Assembly (NCBI RefSeq): GCF_004349105.1
Contig: NZ_SMLB01000003.1
Coordinates: 186,001-250,000 of the forward strand
DNA: 64,000 nucleotides
From: Jiangella aurantiaca
Lineage (GTDB): Bacteria > Actinomycetota > Actinomycetes > Jiangellales > Jiangellaceae
Reading direction: 5' to 3'
Shown here: piece after piece, positions 61,405-64,000 of the stretch
How positions within the stretch are numbered: position 1 is the first letter of the stretch
Layout of the letters: each line of letters starts with the position of its first letter
Program-made: the position numbers and the translations under genes
Notes under the pieces: model-generated
Databases searched by the model: none
The model's input: only the letters and a program-made list of their open reading frames with translations
What the model was told of the DNA's origin: nothing

Positions 61405-64000
61405 ATGACGACCCTTCGCCGCCGCGCGCGGCTCACCCGGAGCGGGCCGGCCGCCATCGCCGCCGTGCTCGCCGCCGGCCTGCTCGGCCCGGTCGCACCC
61501 GCGGCCGCCGCCGACCCGTACACGTTCACGAACACCGTGAACCCGATCCTCGGAGACGGCAGCTACTACTCCGCCGACCCCGCGCCGCTGGTGGTGCCGG
61601 CCGGCGCGCCGGGCAACGACACCGGCGCCGACCAGCTCTACATCTACACCGGCCATGACGAGGCCGGCCCGACCCGCAACGACTTCATCATGAACGAGTG
61701 GGGCGCGTTCGTGACCTCCGACGTCGACGCCGGCGAGTGGACCCACCACCCGTCGCTCATGCGCCCGGAACAGGTGTTCAGCTGGGCGACGCCCGGCCGT
61801 GCCTACGCCGGGCAGGTCGTGCGTGGCGTCGACGGCCGCTACTACTGGTACGTCCCGGTGAACGAGGCGGCCAGCCCGGCCAGCGACAAGTTCGGCATCG
61901 GCGTCGCGGTCTCGGACACCCCGACCGGGCCGTGGACCGACCACGTCGGCGCCCCGATCATCTCCCAGCGGGTGCCCACCCCGAACACCATCCACAACAT
62001 CGACCCGACCATCCTCATCGACGGCGAGGCGCCGAACCAGCGCGTGTACGTCTACTGGGGCAGCTTCGGGAACCTGCGCATGCTCGAGCTGGCGCAGGAC
62101 ATGAAGACGCCCATCGGGTCCGTGCGCACCGTCAGCGGGCTGACCGGCTTCTTCGAGGCCGCGTGGATCTTCGAGCGCAACGGCACCTACTACCTGGCCT
62201 ACGCCGGCAACAACGCCGGGCCGACGTCGCCGTGCACGCCGGCGAACTACCACGCGTGCATCGCCTACGGCACGGCCTCCTCACCGGAGGGGCCGTGGAC
62301 GTACCGCGGGACGATCCTGCCGCCGGTGTCGTCGACCACCAGCCATCCGGGCATCGTCGAGTTCGGCGGGCAGTGGTGGCTGGCCTATCACACCGCCGAC
62401 GCCGTCGGCGGGAACCACTTCCGCCGCTCGGTGGCGATCGACCGGGTGGAGTGGGACGACACCCAGTCGCCGCCGCGGATCAAGCCGGTCGTGACCACGC
62501 CGCCGAAGGTCAAGGACGTCACGCCGCGGGCCAACGCCGCCCAGGAGGCCACCGTCACGGTCTCGAACACGCCGGTGCCGACGCAGTACTGGGTCAAGGC
62601 GCTCAACGACGAGATCGTGCGGCCCAACCCGCTGCCGCCGGACATGTGGGGCACGTGGACCGGCAACAACCCGCCGCAGCAGTGGGTCCAGTACACCTGG
62701 GACCGGCCGATGCGCCTGGCCGGCTCGCAGATCGAGTTCTGGAACGACCAGCCGCAGGGCACCGGCGTCGGCGTCGCGGCGCCGGCGTCGTGGAAGATCC
62801 AGTACTGGGACACGTCCGCCGGCGGGCAGTGGCGCGACGTGCCGAACCCCAGTGGCTACGGCACCGCCACGAGCGGTTTCCAGGACACCACGTTCGGTCC
62901 CGTGACGACGACGCAGGTGCGCGCGGTGTTCGACGCCTCGACCAACGGCAGCACGTACTCGGCCGTCGCGGTGGAGGAGTGGAAGGTGCTCGCGGAGCAG
63001 CCCGCCTCCGTGACGGCGCCGCCGATCACGGTCGAGATCGGGGAGACCGAGGTCCCGGGCGAGGTGCCGGTGACGTTCCCGTCGTCGGACGAGACCCTGC
63101 GGATCCCGGCGTTCTGGGACGCGCTCGACCCCGAGGACGTCGCGACGCCCGGCACGCTCACCGTCGAGGGCTCCGTCCTCGGCTACGCCGGTGGCCGGGT
63201 GACCGCACCGGTCACCGTCATCGACCCGAGCGACACCGAGGGCGACGAGACCGCGCCGGTGGTGACGCTGACCCCCAGCGGCAGCGCCGGTAGCGCCGGG
63301 TGGTTCCGCTCGGACGTGCGGGTCCGGGTCGCCGGCACCGACGATCGCGGCGGCCGGGTCACCATCGAGTCGGTGGTCGACGGCGGCGCGCCGGTCGCGA
63401 CCGGCTTCGTGCGCTACACCGATGTCGTCGTCTCCGGCGACGGGCAGCACACCCTCGTCGCGCGCGCCACGGACCGGGCCGGCAACACGTCGGACGACGC
63501 GAGCCTCACTGTCAAGATCGACCGGGTCGCGCCGGTGAGCACGCCGAGCGTCGACGAGGCGAACCGCACGGTGACGGTGTCGGCGACCGACGCCACGTCG
63601 GGCCTGGCCCGCATCGAGTACGCGATCGGCACGGGCGGGCAGTGGCTGCCGTATGACGGTCCGGTCGCGGCGCCGGACTCGCAGCGGCACCAGGTGTTCT
63701 TCCGGGCAACCGACGCCGCGGGCAACGTCGAGACGGCGAAGTCGGCGGTGATCCCGGCGGACATCTCCGGCCCGCTGACCGGCAACGTCGCGCCGCTGGG
63801 CACCGCCACCGCGTCCTACACGGCCGGCTGGAACTCCGTCGGCGCGCTCAACGACGGCCTAGACCCGGCGACCCCGAGCCAGGCCCAGATCTGGGGCACC
63901 TGGTCCGGCACCCGGCCGGCCAGCCAGTGGATCCAGTACACGTGGGCACGGCCGATCCGGCTCACCGGCGCGGAGATCAAGTTCTGGCGCGACCAGCCCA
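61405..64000 (+). CDS. Secreted GH43 arabinan-type hydrolase, partial at right edge
   Basis: At least 865 residues, open to the window end. A signal peptide (about 1-36) precedes a GH43 five-blade propeller. The catalytic residues are visible: base D58 in YYSADPAPLVV, D200 in HNIDPTILIDGE and acid E251 in GFFEAAWIFERNG. A discoidin-like module (about 372-528), a bacterial Ig-like domain (532-610), an Ig-like repeat (about 615-790) and a second discoidin-like module (from 796) follow. GAGGAGACG-type TGAGGAGACG precedes ATG 61405. GH43 enzymes include arabinofuranosidases and xylosidases; arabinose release fits the neighbours. The modules resemble those in the upstream hydrolase. Confidence 0.9.
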   Translation, partial: MTTLRRRARLTRSGPAAIAAVLAAGLLGPVAPAAAADPYTFTNTVNPILGDGSYYSADPAPLVVPAGAPGNDTGADQLYIYTGHDEAGPTRNDFIMNEWGAFVTSDVDAGEWTHHPSLMRPEQVFSWATPGRAYAGQVVRGVDGRYYWYVPVNEAASPASDKFGIGVAVSDTPTGPWTDHVGAPIISQRVPTPNTIHNIDPTILIDGEAPNQRVYVYWGSFGNLRMLELAQDMKTPIGSVRTVSGLTGFFEAAWIFERNGTYYLAYAGNNAGPTSPCTPANYHACIAYGTASSPEGPWTYRGTILPPVSSTTSHPGIVEFGGQWWLAYHTADAVGGNHFRRSVAIDRVEWDDTQSPPRIKPVVTTPPKVKDVTPRANAAQEATVTVSNTPVPTQYWVKALNDEIVRPNPLPPDMWGTWTGNNPPQQWVQYTWDRPMRLAGSQIEFWNDQPQGTGVGVAAPASWKIQYWDTSAGGQWRDVPNPSGYGTATSGFQDTTFGPVTTTQVRAVFDASTNGSTYSAVAVEEWKVLAEQPASVTAPPITVEIGETEVPGEVPVTFPSSDETLRIPAFWDALDPEDVATPGTLTVEGSVLGYAGGRVTAPVTVIDPSDTEGDETAPVVTLTPSGSAGSAGWFRSDVRVRVAGTDDRGGRVTIESVVDGGAPVATGFVRYTDVVVSGDGQHTLVARATDRAGNTSDDASLTVKIDRVAPVSTPSVDEANRTVTVSATDATSGLARIEYAIGTGGQWLPYDGPVAAPDSQRHQVFFRATDAAGNVETAKSAVIPADISGPLTGNVAPLGTATASYTAGWNSVGALNDGLDPATPSQAQIWGTWSGTRPASQWIQYTWARPIRLTGAEIKFWRDQP

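Overview
The window is very GC-rich DNA (roughly 70% or more by eye) with dense, short-spaced genes, many GTG starts, frequent 4-base ATGA/GTGA start-stop overlaps and strong third-position GC bias. Gene content points to an actinomycete: a bacterial proteasome activator (Bpa), mycothiol-era DinB-type remnants, ECF42 sigma factor with its DGPF partner, a DUF5926 SEC-C protein, a DUF6918 protein, and abundant LacI/ABC sugar loci. A soil or plant-associated genus such as Jiangella would fit, but the genus is an inference. No tRNA, rRNA, CRISPR array or phage was found; the mobile content is limited to small palindromic repeats and one possible inverted-repeat-bounded remnant.

Layout. 0-9 kb: an acyl-CoA ligase, an ammonium transporter, a GH15-like hydrolase, then a DGPF protein with ECF42 sigma factor, a DHFR-fold reductase and a second ECF sigma factor with a SnoaL-like tail. 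9-16 kb: a sulfatase / Gfo-Idh-MocA oxidoreductase / sugar ABC importer operon, divergent from a tandem-HTH AsnC/Lrp regulator. 16-23 kb: housekeeping and metabolic genes (GrpB, a disrupted DUF389 gene, hydroxyacid dehydrogenase, carbon-nitrogen hydrolase, MobA plus DUF6457, a potassium channel, quinone oxidoreductase, Nudix). 23-29 kb: a gene-free repeat-rich stretch, then a PadR-controlled ABC exporter/permease operon and bpa. 29-41 kb: core genes (serS, pheA, NAT, GT2, arcA, DUF5926, an RsbW-type kinase, a flavohaemoglobin). 41-45 kb: a winged-helix AAA ATPase bracketed by related palindromes, a VOC/AraC pair, a palindromic element and a truncated pseudogene. 45-48 kb: an ascorbate-type PTS operon behind a DasR-like operator, and an RraA-family protein. 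48-64 kb: a polysaccharide-use island: GH127, a sugar ABC importer, a LacI regulator, a WxL-like/DUF916-like surface pair, a 1568-residue secreted hydrolase and a secreted GH43 enzyme that runs off the right edge.

How the genes work together. The 48-64 kb island has the logic of a beta-L-arabino-oligosaccharide system: secreted multi-module hydrolases cut plant glycan outside, the ABC importer brings in short sugars, and the cytoplasmic GH127 finishes them. Two identical 14-bp LacI-type operators in opposite orientations sit in front of the surface pair and of the large hydrolase, implying one shared regulon. The 9-15 kb operon looks like a second uptake-and-degrade system, for a sulfated sugar.

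The most unusual structure is regulatory or repetitive rather than a new enzyme: palindrome clusters at both ends of the AAA ATPase gene, dispersed hairpin elements sharing a TTGATC-x-TGGAG core (one abutting a truncated gene), a 29-bp repeat shared by two distant loci, and a likely PadR operator overlapping the start of its own gene. Coordinates of short sites may be off by a base where I counted by hand.
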